From an uncultured Thiodictyon sp. (GTDB lineage: Bacteria; Pseudomonadota; Gammaproteobacteria; Chromatiales; Chromatiaceae), in contig CAILVI010000155.1 in NCBI GenBank assembly GCA_903837595.1, forward strand, positions 1 through 59,454: DNA of 59,454 nt. The letters run 5' to 3'. Positions within the stretch are counted from its first letter, which is position 1; each line of letters starts with the position of its first letter. This document shows positions 45,577 through 54,636 of the stretch, in pieces. Position numbers and translations under genes: made by a program. Below the pieces are notes generated by a model. The model was not told where the DNA came from, searched no databases, and was given only the letters and a program-made list of their open reading frames with translations.

Positions 45577-45747
45577 GTGACCAGCAAGAAGACCGTTAAG
45601 AACAGAGAGCCCTATCAACCGTCTTATTACCCACCGGTGCCAACCCCCTTCGTTAAGTACATGCGTACCTCGTTGGCTTGGCAGTTCATTCGCTTCTGGA
45701 TCATCAATTACAAAATATTGAGGCTATTGATGAAGTCGAGTCACTGA
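45577..45747 (+). CDS. Small basic protein following the SQR-like gene
   Basis: A GTG start at 45577 follows GGAGACAAG; an ATG-started frame from 45493 would extend over a part with no ribosome site. The 56-residue product has a tyrosine/proline-rich start (REPYQPSYYPPVPTPFVKY) and one hydrophobic segment (SLAWQFIRFWIINYKILRLL), so it may sit at the membrane. It is 100 bp after the SQR-like gene on the same strand and probably works with it. The family is not recognised. Confidence 0.6.
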   Translation: MTSKKTVKNREPYQPSYYPPVPTPFVKYMRTSLAWQFIRFWIINYKILRLLMKSSH

Positions 45748-46088
45748 GCGCCGCGTGAGACACCGGATGTCACCCATTGATCAGGGTCGATCTGGACGAC
45801 GACGAAAGCGCAAGACGTAAAGCGGCGGTGAGCAAAACGTACTCGGGAGGAGACGATGTCCGGACACGACAGGCACAACGCCGCATCCGGCCGCAGCGCG
45901 TAAGTGGCCACTCGTCACTGAACCGCCACTGAGGCTTCAGTCATCCCAGTGTGTGCGAAGATAGCCGGCCGCACTCGGGTCCGGTGAACCCGGTCGGTCG
46001 CCCTGAAGGGCGGCCGACTGGCCCCTGTGACCGGCCGGATGGATCAAGGCCCGGACACAAACCGCTCCCATGGGGGGGAGCACTTACC
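45748..46088. other. Intergenic region with a 15-codon frame and a hairpin
   Basis: This 341-bp gap between convergent transcription units has no clear gene. A 15-codon frame (45856-45903) stands behind a good ribosome site (GGGAGGAGACG). A strong hairpin lies at 45993-46018: 11-bp arms GTCGGTCGCCC and GGGCGGCCGAC (one G-U) around loop TGAA. It has no T-tract; it could still help end transcription or stabilise mRNA. Confidence 0.4.
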
Positions 46089-46991
46089 TTACTCATTCGG
46101 CTCCTCATACATCTCATCCTGCTCCATGGCGCGCCGCACCGCCGCATCGGTCGCAAGCCGCTGCTGCCTCTCCAGGTGGCGTAGCCGCCGCTCTTCCGCC
46201 GCTTCGCGGCGCAACGAGATGGTCTCTTCACCAAAGAGCACTTGCCGCAGAAAGCGGAAGCCGAACTGCATCAATTCCACGTCGTCGCACAGAATGGTCT
46301 TCAACTCTTCGGCCGGCAGGTCATAGATATCGCTAAACCCTTCGCTCGCCGCAAACTGGCTGAAGCGGTCGATGTCGTAACAGACCATGAAAAAGAGTTC
46401 CAGGCTGCGCTTGGACGGTTTACCGATGCTCGGACCGGAGGATTTCTTTTTCAGGATCAACTGACGCCAGCCGCGCGCCAGGTCGTCATAGCCTTCCAGC
46501 CCCTGTTCCTTTCGGTAGTCGGCCACGGTGATGGCGCGCGGCTCCTGGTGGCCCAGGCAGTGCGGCTCCTCGACTAGGGCATAGGATGAGGTGTCTGTGT
46601 ATTCGTCCTGTCGCCGCAGCGACAGCAGTGCGATCGGGTAATAGCGACAGGCGGTCGGTCGGTCTTCGTAGACGCTACAACCCGCGGGAGTCATGAACTG
46701 GCAGGCCGTACCATTGGCGACGGGGCGCAGCTTGACTCCGGCAATGCTGTCGTGCTCGATCTCATAGGGGACGGTGTATTGCCGCAGGAACTCGCCTGAG
46801 CTGGTTCCGAAATAACGCTTCAGGCGCAGGATGTCATAGGGGGTCAGTGAGATATCGATGTTACTGCAGCAGGCATTCCAGCAGGCGATGCCCGGGCGAC
46901 ACTGGAACGTGATGACCTTGCTGTCATCAAAGGTCTGCGGTACCACCGGGCTGCCGGGGAAGGGCAGGGCCTGGGCCTGGTCATCTTGCAT
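46089..46991 (-). CDS. YkgJ-family cysteine cluster protein
   Basis: The 300-residue protein contains CRPGIACWNACCSNIDISL near residue 31 and later CQFMTPAGCSVYEDRPTACR followed by YYP. This is the YkgJ (Fe or Zn chelating) domain, in which cysteines from two segments bind a metal. The C-terminal 60 residues are charged and probably helical (LRREAAEERRLRHLERQQ). The gene lies directly after the terminator of sat-aprBA, on the same strand. A flagella/methylation-type role is known for one relative only; no specific function can be given. Confidence 0.85.
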   Translation of the reverse strand: MQDDQAQALPFPGSPVVPQTFDDSKVITFQCRPGIACWNACCSNIDISLTPYDILRLKRYFGTSSGEFLRQYTVPYEIEHDSIAGVKLRPVANGTACQFMTPAGCSVYEDRPTACRYYPIALLSLRRQDEYTDTSSYALVEEPHCLGHQEPRAITVADYRKEQGLEGYDDLARGWRQLILKKKSSGPSIGKPSKRSLELFFMVCYDIDRFSQFAASEGFSDIYDLPAEELKTILCDDVELMQFGFRFLRQVLFGEETISLRREAAEERRLRHLERQQRLATDAAVRRAMEQDEMYEEPNE

Positions 46992-47085
46992 CGCGGTTAC
47001 CTCGTAATCGATCCACAGGATCAGGGGCTGAAGGCGTTGGTGGCTTGATTATAGCCGCGGCGTCGCGACCAAAGAGCCGTTGATC

Positions 47086-47125
47086 CCAAGAAAAGGGCCG
47101 GCACGCCTTGCGGCGCCCGGCCCTT
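47086..47125 (-). terminator. Rho-independent terminator of sat-aprBA
   Basis: On the minus strand, 28 nt after the aprA stop, AAGGGCCGG pairs with CCGGCCCTT (9 bp), with a further 4-bp stem (GCGCC-side) and a tetraloop, and is followed by TTTTCTT. This is a clear intrinsic terminator and separates aprA from the YkgJ-type gene. Confidence 0.85.
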
Positions 47126-47152
47126 GCTGCCTTACGGGATGCGCCCGGGGGC

Positions 47153-49195
47153 TTAGTGTGCCGCCGCCTTGAACAGCTTCGACTTGTCCACCAGGTCAAC
47201 GTGCTTGCGCTTGAAGCAACTCCACTGCTTGGTGTTCTTGTCGTAGATCGAGTTGACGAAACAATGCCAGTTCTCCTCATCGACAAAGTTCTTGTCGGTG
47301 CGGTAATAGAAGCCCGGGTAGCGGGACTCCTCACGGAACTGGATGTGCTTCATGTGGGCTTCCGCCGTGATGATGCGGTGGTAGTTCTCCCAAGCACGCA
47401 GCAACTCGTGCAGGTCCTTGGCGCGCATCTTAGCCGAATCTTCCTTGAGCATCCCCAACTTCTCCTCTGCCACCGCCAGCATCTTGTCGTTGGTGTTGTA
47501 ATAGGTGGAGGTGCCAGCCACATACTCGTCCATGATCTTTTGCAGGCGGAACTGCAACATCTTGGGGGTGATGTAGTGCGGGTTGACGTCGATGGCGGTG
47601 GTGTAGTTCTTCTGCTCCAGGAAGTTGCGCACTGGCTGATAGATCTCGGCGGCCAGTTGATCCACCGGGGTATCCAGCTCAGGCGTCCAATCCTTGTTGT
47701 CCAGTGCATACTGGACCATGGCCTTGGAGGCCAGACGACCCTCGGTGTGCGAACCAGAGGAGAACTTGTGACCGGAGGCACCCACGCCGTCGCCGGCGGT
47801 GAACAGGCCCTTGACCGTGGTCATCGAGCGATAGCCCCAGTTCCAGCCGCGCGGCAGGTGCGCCGGTACATCATCGTAATCGCCTTCGTCGGCCGTGGGG
47901 GCGCCGACATCGGTCGGACCCGAGACCCAGATGCCGCAGCAGCCGGAGTGCGAACCGAGCAGGTAGGGCTCGGTTGGGATCAGTTCGGAATTTTTCTTCT
48001 CGGGCTCGATGTTCTCGCCGACCCAGATACCGCACTGACCGATACACATATCAAGGAAGTCTTCCCAGGCCTCAGCTTCCAAGTGTTTGACCTCCTTTGG
48101 TGAAAGCGTTTCGCGCAGCTTGGCCAGCGCGCTCACCGTATCCATGTAGATCGGGCCGCGGCCTTCTTTCATCTCCTTGAGCATCAAGTGGTTGCGTAGG
48201 CAGGAGGCGGGCACGGCGGCCTGCCCATAGGGCGGGTAGTCGTTGAGTAGATCCTTGTTCTTGAGCATGTAGTCTTCGCCATAGGCATTGGTCGCCTTGG
48301 CTTTGAACAACAAGAACCAGGCGCCGACCGGGCCGTAACCGTCCTTGAAGCGGGCGGGCACGAAACGGTTTTCCATCATCGTCATCTCGGCACCGGCCTC
48401 GGCGGCCATGGCGTAGGTCGAGCCAGCGTTCCACACCGGATACCAGGCGCGGCCCGTGCCCTCGCCCACCGAGCGCGGGCGGAACAGGTTGACGCAGCCA
48501 CCGGCCGCCAGGAGCACCGCCTTGGCCTTATAAACGTGGATGGTGTTGGTGCGCACCGAGAAGCCGACCGCACCGGCAATGCGCGAGGGGTCGTTCTTGT
48601 CGTTGATCAACTTGACGATGAAGACGCGCTCTTCGATACGTGACAGGCCCAGCGCCTTCTTGGCGGCCTCCGCGACGATCCATTTGTAGGATTCGCCATT
48701 GATCATGATCTGCCACTTACCCGACCGCACAGGCTTACCGCCATCCTTGAGTAGCGGCAGGCCTTCATTGATCGACTCGGCACCGTCATGGCGCACGCCG
48801 TCGTCGTCGGTCTTCCAGATCGGCAGTCCCCACTCCTCGAACAGGTGCACCGAGTCATCGACATTGCGGCCCAGGTCGTAGGCTAGGTCGTCCCGGGTGA
48901 TGCCCATCAGATCGTTGGAGACCATGCGGGCGTAGTCGGCCGGGTCCTGCTCAGGGCCGATGTACGTGTTGATGGCCGACAAACCCTGCGCCACGGCGCC
49001 TGAACGATCCATCGCGGCCTTGTCCACCAGTTTGATCCGCAGTTCGGTGCCGGTCTCAGCTTTGACCGCCTCCGCCCAACGCATCATTTCGTAGGCTGCA
49101 CCGCAGCAGGCCATGCCACCGCCGATCAGCAGGATGTCGAGCTCTTCCTCGACGACAGCCGGGTTTTCAAAAGTGCCTTGTGACATTGCATTCAC
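47153..49195 (-). CDS. aprA: AprA, APS reductase alpha subunit
   Basis: The 680-residue flavoprotein has the AprA start (LDILLIGGGMACCGAAYEMM, FAD site) and the fumarate-reductase-like body with GAVAQGLSAINTYIG, the sulfite/AMP pocket region and GSHSGCCGIWVSGP. It forms a heterodimer with AprB and here makes APS from sulfite and AMP with release of two electrons. Length and ending (LVDKSKLFKAAAH) are normal for the family. It lies 90 bp after aprB. Confidence 0.97.
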   Translation of the reverse strand: MNAMSQGTFENPAVVEEELDILLIGGGMACCGAAYEMMRWAEAVKAETGTELRIKLVDKAAMDRSGAVAQGLSAINTYIGPEQDPADYARMVSNDLMGITRDDLAYDLGRNVDDSVHLFEEWGLPIWKTDDDGVRHDGAESINEGLPLLKDGGKPVRSGKWQIMINGESYKWIVAEAAKKALGLSRIEERVFIVKLINDKNDPSRIAGAVGFSVRTNTIHVYKAKAVLLAAGGCVNLFRPRSVGEGTGRAWYPVWNAGSTYAMAAEAGAEMTMMENRFVPARFKDGYGPVGAWFLLFKAKATNAYGEDYMLKNKDLLNDYPPYGQAAVPASCLRNHLMLKEMKEGRGPIYMDTVSALAKLRETLSPKEVKHLEAEAWEDFLDMCIGQCGIWVGENIEPEKKNSELIPTEPYLLGSHSGCCGIWVSGPTDVGAPTADEGDYDDVPAHLPRGWNWGYRSMTTVKGLFTAGDGVGASGHKFSSGSHTEGRLASKAMVQYALDNKDWTPELDTPVDQLAAEIYQPVRNFLEQKNYTTAIDVNPHYITPKMLQFRLQKIMDEYVAGTSTYYNTNDKMLAVAEEKLGMLKEDSAKMRAKDLHELLRAWENYHRIITAEAHMKHIQFREESRYPGFYYRTDKNFVDEENWHCFVNSIYDKNTKQWSCFKRKHVDLVDKSKLFKAAAH

Positions 49196-49285
49196 CTCTT
49201 AACATTGGTTGGAGACAGCGCTGACCCACCGCGGGGGCCACGGCCTGTCCGGCAATTGTTCAGAATCGCTGATGGTGGTAACGGC

Positions 49286-49762
49286 CTACTTGCGGCGGAT
49301 CAGTTCGTCCGGCCGGCCGGCACGGTAGCCGCCCATCAGGTCCTTGGTGAATACGCCCGGGGCACTGAGTTCGGCGACCTTGGGCATTGGCTTATTGCCA
49401 TAGGGATCGATCGAGCCTTCGGCGGTGGTGCGGATCGGGAATTTGAAACGCTTCATGGTGCCGTTGCGGAACTTGATGGTCCACATGATCGAGTCGGAGC
49501 CGCGTAGCGGCTGCACCGAGCCGCCGAGCGGCACGATATCGGCGTAGTGCCGCACCTCGATCGCATTCTGCGGGCAGATCTTGACGCAGGAATAGCATTC
49601 CCAGCATTGCTCGGGCTCTTGATTCCACGCCTTCATGGCATGCCCGGTGTGCGATCCGTCCTTGTCCAGGGCCATCAGATCATGCGGGCAGATGTACATG
49701 CAGGCGGTCTTGTCCTGACCCTTGCAGCCATCGCACTTGTCGGTTCTCACATAGGTTGGCAT
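49286..49762 (-). CDS. aprB: AprB, APS reductase beta subunit
   Basis: The 158-residue protein has two [4Fe-4S] motifs: CDGCKGQDKTACMYIC (note the enlarged first spacing typical of AprB) and CWECYSCVKICPQNAIEV. It carries electrons from the AprA flavin to the outside. The C-terminal extension wraps around AprA in known structures and is present here (MPKVAELSAPGVF). GAGGAGAG precedes the ATG, which lies 41 nt after the sat stop. No aprM gene occurs in that gap. Confidence 0.97.
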   Translation of the reverse strand: MPTYVRTDKCDGCKGQDKTACMYICPHDLMALDKDGSHTGHAMKAWNQEPEQCWECYSCVKICPQNAIEVRHYADIVPLGGSVQPLRGSDSIMWTIKFRNGTMKRFKFPIRTTAEGSIDPYGNKPMPKVAELSAPGVFTKDLMGGYRAGRPDELIRRK

Positions 49763-49803
49763 TACTGTCTCTCCTCATTTTACGTTTTGGGACTTTCACG
49801 AGA

Positions 49804-50979
49804 TCACTTGCTATCACGATCGGTGTAGTATTCACGCAGAACGGTGAGCACTTCCGGGCGGCTGAACTCGGGTGGCACTTCAAGCCCTTCGGATAACGAT
49901 TTGCGTAACTGGGTGCCGGACACCTGCAGCCGGTCCGCATCGGTGTGCGGGCAAGTGCGCCCGGAGGCCATGCCTCCGCACTTGTAGCACCAGAAGGCCA
50001 CATCAATCTTCAGTGGGTGTGTTTGCAAAGCACCGGCGGGAAGACGGTCGAAGATGTGGTGGGCGTCGAACGGGCCGTAATAGGTGCCCACGCCGGCATG
50101 GTCGCGCCCCACAATCTGGTGCGAGCAACCATAGTTCTGACGAAACAGCGCATGCAACAGGGCTTCCCGCGGGCCCGCGTAACGCATGTCGAGTGGGTAG
50201 CCGGCCTGCACGACGGTATTCTTGACGAAGTACTTGTCAACCAGGGTGCCAATGGCCTTGGCGCGCACCTCGGCCGGAATGTCGCCGGGCTTGAGGTTGC
50301 CTAACAGAGAGTGGATGAGCACACCGTCACAGGTCTCGATGGCGACCTTGGCCAGATACTCGTGCGAACGATGCATGGGATTGCGCGTTTGGAACGCCGC
50401 GATCCGCGACCAGCCTAAACGCGTGAACAGCTCGCGGGTCTGCTTCGGAGTTTTGAACAACTCGCCGTATTTTTCGGGGAAGCCACCGGTCGACAGCACC
50501 TTGACCGGGCCGGCGAGGTTGACCTCGCCTTGTTCCATTACCAGCTTGACGCCAGGGTGCGCCGGGTCGGTCGTCTGGAACACGGTGGCGCATTCATGCA
50601 ATTTGTCGATGGCGTACTTTTCGGTGACGCGCATCGTTGCCAGAGTGGTGCCGTCATCCGGGTCCGTGAGGGCGATCTCGCTACCGATCGCAATGGCATC
50701 GGCCGCCGTCGTGGCGGCCGAGAGGGTGATAGGGATGGGCCAGAACAGCCCGCTGGCCATTCTCATGCCATCGCAGACGCCCCGCCAATCGGTGTGCGTC
50801 ATGAACCCGTTCAGCGGCGTGAAGCCGCCAATGCCCAGCATGATGAGGTCGCCTTTTTCGCGCAAACTCACGCGCAGCGTGGGCAGTGTGGCCGCGTGCT
50901 TGCGCTCCAGCACGAGTTCCTCACCCTCGAACAGCAGTGGCAGCAAATCGCCGCCACCATGTGGATCAACCAATGTCAT
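49804..50979 (-). CDS. sat: Sat, ATP sulfurylase (single-subunit type)
   Basis: The 391-residue protein has the catalytic motifs [14 protein letters not shown] near residue 198 and [20 protein letters not shown] near 293, as in dissimilatory ATP sulfurylases. In sulfur oxidation it turns APS plus pyrophosphate into ATP and sulfate. It has no APS kinase domain. A near-perfect ribosome site (AAGGAGGT) lies 10 nt before the ATG. It is the first gene of sat-aprB-aprA. Confidence 0.97.
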   Translation of the reverse strand: MTLVDPHGGGDLLPLLFEGEELVLERKHAATLPTLRVSLREKGDLIMLGIGGFTPLNGFMTHTDWRGVCDGMRMASGLFWPIPITLSAATTAADAIAIGSEIALTDPDDGTTLATMRVTEKYAIDKLHECATVFQTTDPAHPGVKLVMEQGEVNLAGPVKVLSTGGFPEKYGELFKTPKQTRELFTRLGWSRIAAFQTRNPMHRSHEYLAKVAIETCDGVLIHSLLGNLKPGDIPAEVRAKAIGTLVDKYFVKNTVVQAGYPLDMRYAGPREALLHALFRQNYGCSHQIVGRDHAGVGTYYGPFDAHHIFDRLPAGALQTHPLKIDVAFWCYKCGGMASGRTCPHTDADRLQVSGTQLRKSLSEGLEVPPEFSRPEVLTVLREYYTDRDSK

Positions 50980-50988
50980 GGCCGTTGT

Positions 50989-51031
50989 ACCTCCTTACTA
51001 TTATTTATATCTTGTCAGGCTGATTTGACTA
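50989..51031 (-). promoter_or_regulatory. Candidate promoter and ribosome site of sat
   Basis: On the minus strand TAGTCA (51026-51031), 16-nt spacer and TATAAA (51004-51009) form a plausible sigma-70 promoter. The start would fall near 50997, immediately at the ribosome site (50989-50997), giving a leader of only about 18 nt. Confidence 0.5.
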
Positions 51032-51777
51032 CCCAGTCACGATGGACGGATGCAAAAATGAGATAGCCCGGCTGCGCAAGGTGGACAACTGCCAGGTGGG
51101 TGTGTTCGCTGCGTCTGCTGGGGAGTGATGGCGAGCCTCGGCGACGACCGCTTGTATCTGCGCCGAGCATGGGTGGACGATGCGTTGCGAGCTGGCGGCC
51201 ATACCGGTAGAGCACCCGCGCAAAGACCGCGTTGGCACCGAAACGCTAGCGGTCATCTTCTGCGGCAGCTGGCCAAGGACTCCCACGCCAGACGGGCTGC
51301 AGTGGCGTTGCAGCGAATCTCGCAAAAGAGAGTTAGGATGCTCGTGCCGGAAAGACATGGTATCTCTTTGTTTTTGATTTCCTTTTCAGGATAACAGGAA
51401 ATTCAACCACCGGACACAGGATAAGTAACCGGTAACATACTTATGCGCCTATCTTAGCCACGCGAAGGGTCCCGGGCAAGAGGGCTGATGGCTAAGGCTA
51501 AGGTGGTCGGTCTGGGAGTGGCGTGGAGCGGCCGGCACGACAAGGCGTGGCATGGGCAGGTGAGCACTGGTGAACGACAGCGGTGGGGACTGGCCCACCA
51601 TGATTCGGGTCGGCTCCGTCGCGGTGACCAAGTCGCTTCGTGTGCTGCGACGTCGACGGCGGGCCGACCAGCAGAAATGTCACGAATGAGCGCGCGAACA
51701 GGCGGACCCAGTGCAAGGGGGACAGGTTTCAGAACCCTCGACCTGCTCGTCTTCGCCCAGCCAGCGAGCGGCGTTAG
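51032..51777. other. Non-coding gap between sat and the SulP gene
   Basis: These 746 bp hold no convincing gene, repeat or RNA. Frames of about 100 codons exist on both strands but lack ribosome sites and any recognisable motif. Confidence 0.45.
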
Positions 51778-53478
51778 TCACGCGAGGATCCGCAGGAGCC
51801 GATCAATGGCCTCCCGGTCAGTAGCGAAGAGGTGATCGACCCCGATGTGCTCTTTGAGCCCTGTACGATCGATGACATCCTGGACCTGCCGCTTGATACC
51901 GCTGAAAACCAGGGTAATACCGTTGTCGCGGAAGCGGGTGACGAGGTTGCGGAGCATGTCGACGCCCGAGGCGTCGAGATCATTGATCCCGCTGGACTTG
52001 ATCAAGATATGAGTAATCTGTGGATTTTCCCGTTCCAGTTGCAGCAGGGCATCCTCGAAATAGGAAACATTGACGAAGCGCAACGCACCATCAAAGCGGA
52101 TGGCGCCGAGCCGTGGATGCATGGGCGGGAGGTTATGGCGCCGGGCATCGCGCAGAGTGGTATCCTGATGCAGGCCAAGGATGGCCACGCGCGGCCGCAT
52201 CATACGGTAGAGTAGCAGCGACAAAGACAGCAGAATGCCAGTAATGATACCGTTCTGGATATTGGGGGCAAAGGCCAGCGTGGCGACGAAGGTAATGACT
52301 GCAGCCACGCCGTCGTCGCGACTGGCTCGCCACGCCTTGCCGATTGCCTGGAAATCGATCAAATTCATCACCGCCACCATGATGATAGCGGCCAGCACCG
52401 ACTTGGGCAGGTGATAGAGTAGGGCGGTAAAATACAGCAGGGTGAGTAGCACGCAGATGGCCGATATCACCGATGACAGCCCGGTCTTGGCGTGTGCCGC
52501 CAGATTGAGTGCCGAGCGCGAGAACGAGCCGCTGACCGGCATGGAATGGCTGAAGGCTGCCGCTACCTTGGCCAGGCCTTGCGCGATCAGTTCTCTGTTT
52601 TCATTCCACGGCTCGCGGGTCTTGATGGTGATCACCTTGGCGCTCGACATGGCCTCCATGAAGCTGATCAGGGCGATGACGAAACTGGCCGGCAACAGGG
52701 CTATGCTTGCGTGCCAGTCGAGCGGCGGGATGCTCAGACTGGGAAGTCCATGCGGAATGTCGCCGACCACTCGGCCGCCGATCTTAGCGAACTCAATGGC
52801 GTAGCTCAACCAGGTCAATAACGCGACTGCAACCAGTACACCAGGAAGCCGCGGGGCATAGCGTTTGAACCCCAACAGCATGACGATAGTTGCGAGGCCA
52901 AAGCCGAATGACAGTGCATGCATGGTATTGACGGTAGACACCACACTCCAGATGTCGAGCAGGAAATGCTCCGACTGTTGGGCTGGTATGCCCAGCAGGG
53001 TTGGTAGTTGCGACAGGCTGATGATGAGCGCAGCGGCATTGATGAAACCCATCAACACCGGGTGGGACAGAAAATTGAGCAGCACGCCCATGCGAAGCGC
53101 ACCGAAGGCGATTTGGAAAAGTCCCGACAGCAGGGCCAGCAGGATCACGTAATCATAGAATTGCTCACTGCCATGGGCGGCCAGCGGGGCGACGCTGGCG
53201 GCGGTGAGCAGCGAGGTCATGGCAACCGGCCCCGTCGCGAGCTGGCGCGACGAGCCAAACAGGGCGCCAACGATGGTCGGGATAAACGCCGCGTAGAGCC
53301 CATAATAGGCAGGCACGCCGGCCAATTGCGCATAGGCCAGCGACTGGGGGATAGCCACTAAGGAAACCGTAATGCCGGCAATAAGATCATCCTTGAGATA
53401 GGCGGCGTTGACGGAAAGATACTGACGCGCGGCCAATGGCCATAAAGACAATGGCCCTCGGGAGTGTTTGGTGGACAT
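51778..53478 (-). CDS. SulP-family anion transporter with STAS domain
   Basis: ATG 53478 (MSTKHSRGPLSLWPLAARQY) is taken as start; a longer frame to 53616 lacks transporter character. The 566-residue protein has the SulP signature SLVAIPQSLAYAQLAGVPAY and then LFGSSRQLATGPVAMTSLLT, about 12 helices, and a C-terminal STAS domain (RFDGALRFVNVSYFEDALL, with DLDASGVDMLRNL). Family members exchange sulfate, bicarbonate or dicarboxylates. Position beside sat suggests sulfate export or uptake, but the anion cannot be read from the sequence. Confidence 0.9.
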   Translation of the reverse strand: MSTKHSRGPLSLWPLAARQYLSVNAAYLKDDLIAGITVSLVAIPQSLAYAQLAGVPAYYGLYAAFIPTIVGALFGSSRQLATGPVAMTSLLTAASVAPLAAHGSEQFYDYVILLALLSGLFQIAFGALRMGVLLNFLSHPVLMGFINAAALIISLSQLPTLLGIPAQQSEHFLLDIWSVVSTVNTMHALSFGFGLATIVMLLGFKRYAPRLPGVLVAVALLTWLSYAIEFAKIGGRVVGDIPHGLPSLSIPPLDWHASIALLPASFVIALISFMEAMSSAKVITIKTREPWNENRELIAQGLAKVAAAFSHSMPVSGSFSRSALNLAAHAKTGLSSVISAICVLLTLLYFTALLYHLPKSVLAAIIMVAVMNLIDFQAIGKAWRASRDDGVAAVITFVATLAFAPNIQNGIITGILLSLSLLLYRMMRPRVAILGLHQDTTLRDARRHNLPPMHPRLGAIRFDGALRFVNVSYFEDALLQLERENPQITHILIKSSGINDLDASGVDMLRNLVTRFRDNGITLVFSGIKRQVQDVIDRTGLKEHIGVDHLFATDREAIDRLLRILA

Positions 53479-53782
53479 TTGCTCAACGTGAAACGAGGTG
53501 GTTGGGAAAATGGGACAACCTGAATCGGACCCCGGCGGGTATCGGAATACCACACACCGTTTGATGCGTCTTGCAACTTGTCGCTGTGGCCGATTGGAAC
53601 TGTTACGACTAGGCACTCAGCCTACTTCATTCTACTCCGTCTGCTCGCCGTTTCTCAATGTCAGGCAGTATCGAGCCCGAAGTCGTGCATGGGCACTGGG
53701 CCAAAAGTCTCGTTCTGGACCTTGGCCCTACGCTGCCCCGCTGACATTTGTCATTGCATAATGGACATATGTGCGTTTTACT

Positions 53783-53796
53783 ACGCAAAGTTGCGT
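53783..53796 (+). promoter_or_regulatory. Palindrome upstream of the DUF134 gene
   Basis: ACGCAA, 2-nt spacer, TTGCGT is perfect and ends 24 nt before the ATG at 53821. DUF134 proteins carry a helix-turn-helix and may bind it for autoregulation. A nearby GACATTTGTC is a second small palindrome. Confidence 0.4.
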
Positions 53797-53820
53797 GACT
53801 GCGACCCCACAGGAGCGACT

Positions 53821-54174
53821 ATGCCAGGCCGGAGAAGACGTGCACGCTGCATCGGATTTGCCCCTCGCTTTCTCTGTTTCAAGCCCTGTGGGGAACCGGG
53901 CCGTGACATGGAGACCATTACGTTGCGCTGCGACGAGCTGGAGGCCCTGCGGCTGGCTGATTTCGAGGGGCTGTATCAGGAAGCCTGCGCCCAACGCATG
54001 GGCATTTCGAGGACCACTTTCTCACGCATGCTCGCGCAAGCGCGCCGGAAGGTGACTGATGCCTTGCTCAATGGCAAACAGTTGATCGTTGTTCTGAACC
54101 CGGACGTCGACCAATTACCGAGCTTCGGCGTGGCCGCCGATGAACATGACGTGGAACCGCAGCCCGATGACTGA
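53821..54174 (+). CDS. DUF134 (UPF0251) DNA-binding protein
   Basis: ATG 53821 follows AGGAGCGACT. The 117-residue protein begins MPGRRRRARCIGFAPRFLCF and has ETITLRCDELEALRLADFEG, then the sigma-like HTH QEACAQRMGISRTTFSRMLA. This is the complete DUF134 pattern. These proteins are almost always encoded next to NifX/NifB-type metal-cofactor proteins, as here. The function is thought to be regulation of those neighbours. Confidence 0.92.
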   Translation: MPGRRRRARCIGFAPRFLCFKPCGEPGRDMETITLRCDELEALRLADFEGLYQEACAQRMGISRTTFSRMLAQARRKVTDALLNGKQLIVVLNPDVDQLPSFGVAADEHDVEPQPDD

Positions 54175-54245
54175 CCTGGAGTCAAAACACTGTGGGTCGC
54201 TATACAGGTTGCACAATCATTACTCAAGAAATGCGAACATTAACG

Positions 54246-54608
54246 ATGAAAAAGATTGTCTTGACGGCGAACGACGGGCATGGGCTCGATGGCAAGATGT
54301 CCATGCACTTCGGTCGCTGAACCCACTTTGTGCTAGCCCATGTCGATGCGGATAACCGGGTGACAGCGACCGAGGTCCATCCGAATTTCTATGCCGAGGA
54401 CCATGAGCCCGGGCAGATTCCACGCTATATTGATTCCTTGGGGGCGAATGTCGTGGTTGCCGGTGGCATGGGGGCCAAGGCCATCGACTGGTTCCGACAC
54501 TTCGGCATCAAGGTCGTGACTGGTGCGCGCCTTGGTGTGGCCGAAACCCTGGATGCCTACCTGGCCGGTAGCGTTACCGGGAACGCCGCTTGCTGCAATC
54601 AGCGCTGA
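54246..54608 (+). CDS. NifX-like (dinitrogenase FeMo-cofactor family) protein with in-frame TGA, candidate selenoprotein
   Basis: From ATG 54246 the frame reads MKKIVLTANDGHGLDGKMSM then HFGR, meets TGA at 54318-54320 (codon 25), and continues as THFVLAHVDADNRVTATEVH to TGA at 54606-54608. With the first TGA read through, the product is 120 residues, a normal NifX-like length. It includes GANVVVAGGMGAKAIDWFRH and GIKVVTGARLGVAETLDAYL, and a CC near the end. The next gene is a paralogue with SFERCAYFVIVD, so TGA occupies the Cys position. This fits selenocysteine; the alternatives are a nonsense mutation, a sequencing error, or re-initiation at GTG 54330. No strong ribosome site precedes the ATG. 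Confidence 0.6.
54334..54354 (+). promoter_or_regulatory. SECIS-like hairpin downstream of the in-frame TGA
   Basis: The RNA can fold as C39-G48, A40-U47, U41-A46 (numbers are the last two digits of 543xx) with loop GUCG at 54342-54345. Below a bulged C49 come C38-G50 and C37-G51, a G-A mismatch, then A35-U53 and U34-A54. The loop begins 21 nt after the TGA and has G as its first base, within the usual range for bacterial SECIS elements. The stem is modest, so support is partial. Confidence 0.4.
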
Positions 54609-54636
54609 TTCCTGTATCCCAACGGAGCACTTGACC

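Noticed and set aside
45856-45903. 15-codon frame behind a good ribosome site
   Set aside because: Too short and without any other support to be called a gene; noted within the intergenic entry.
53479-53616. N-terminal extension of the SulP gene
   Set aside because: The added residues are polar and unlike transporter N-termini; ATG 53478 gives the usual length.
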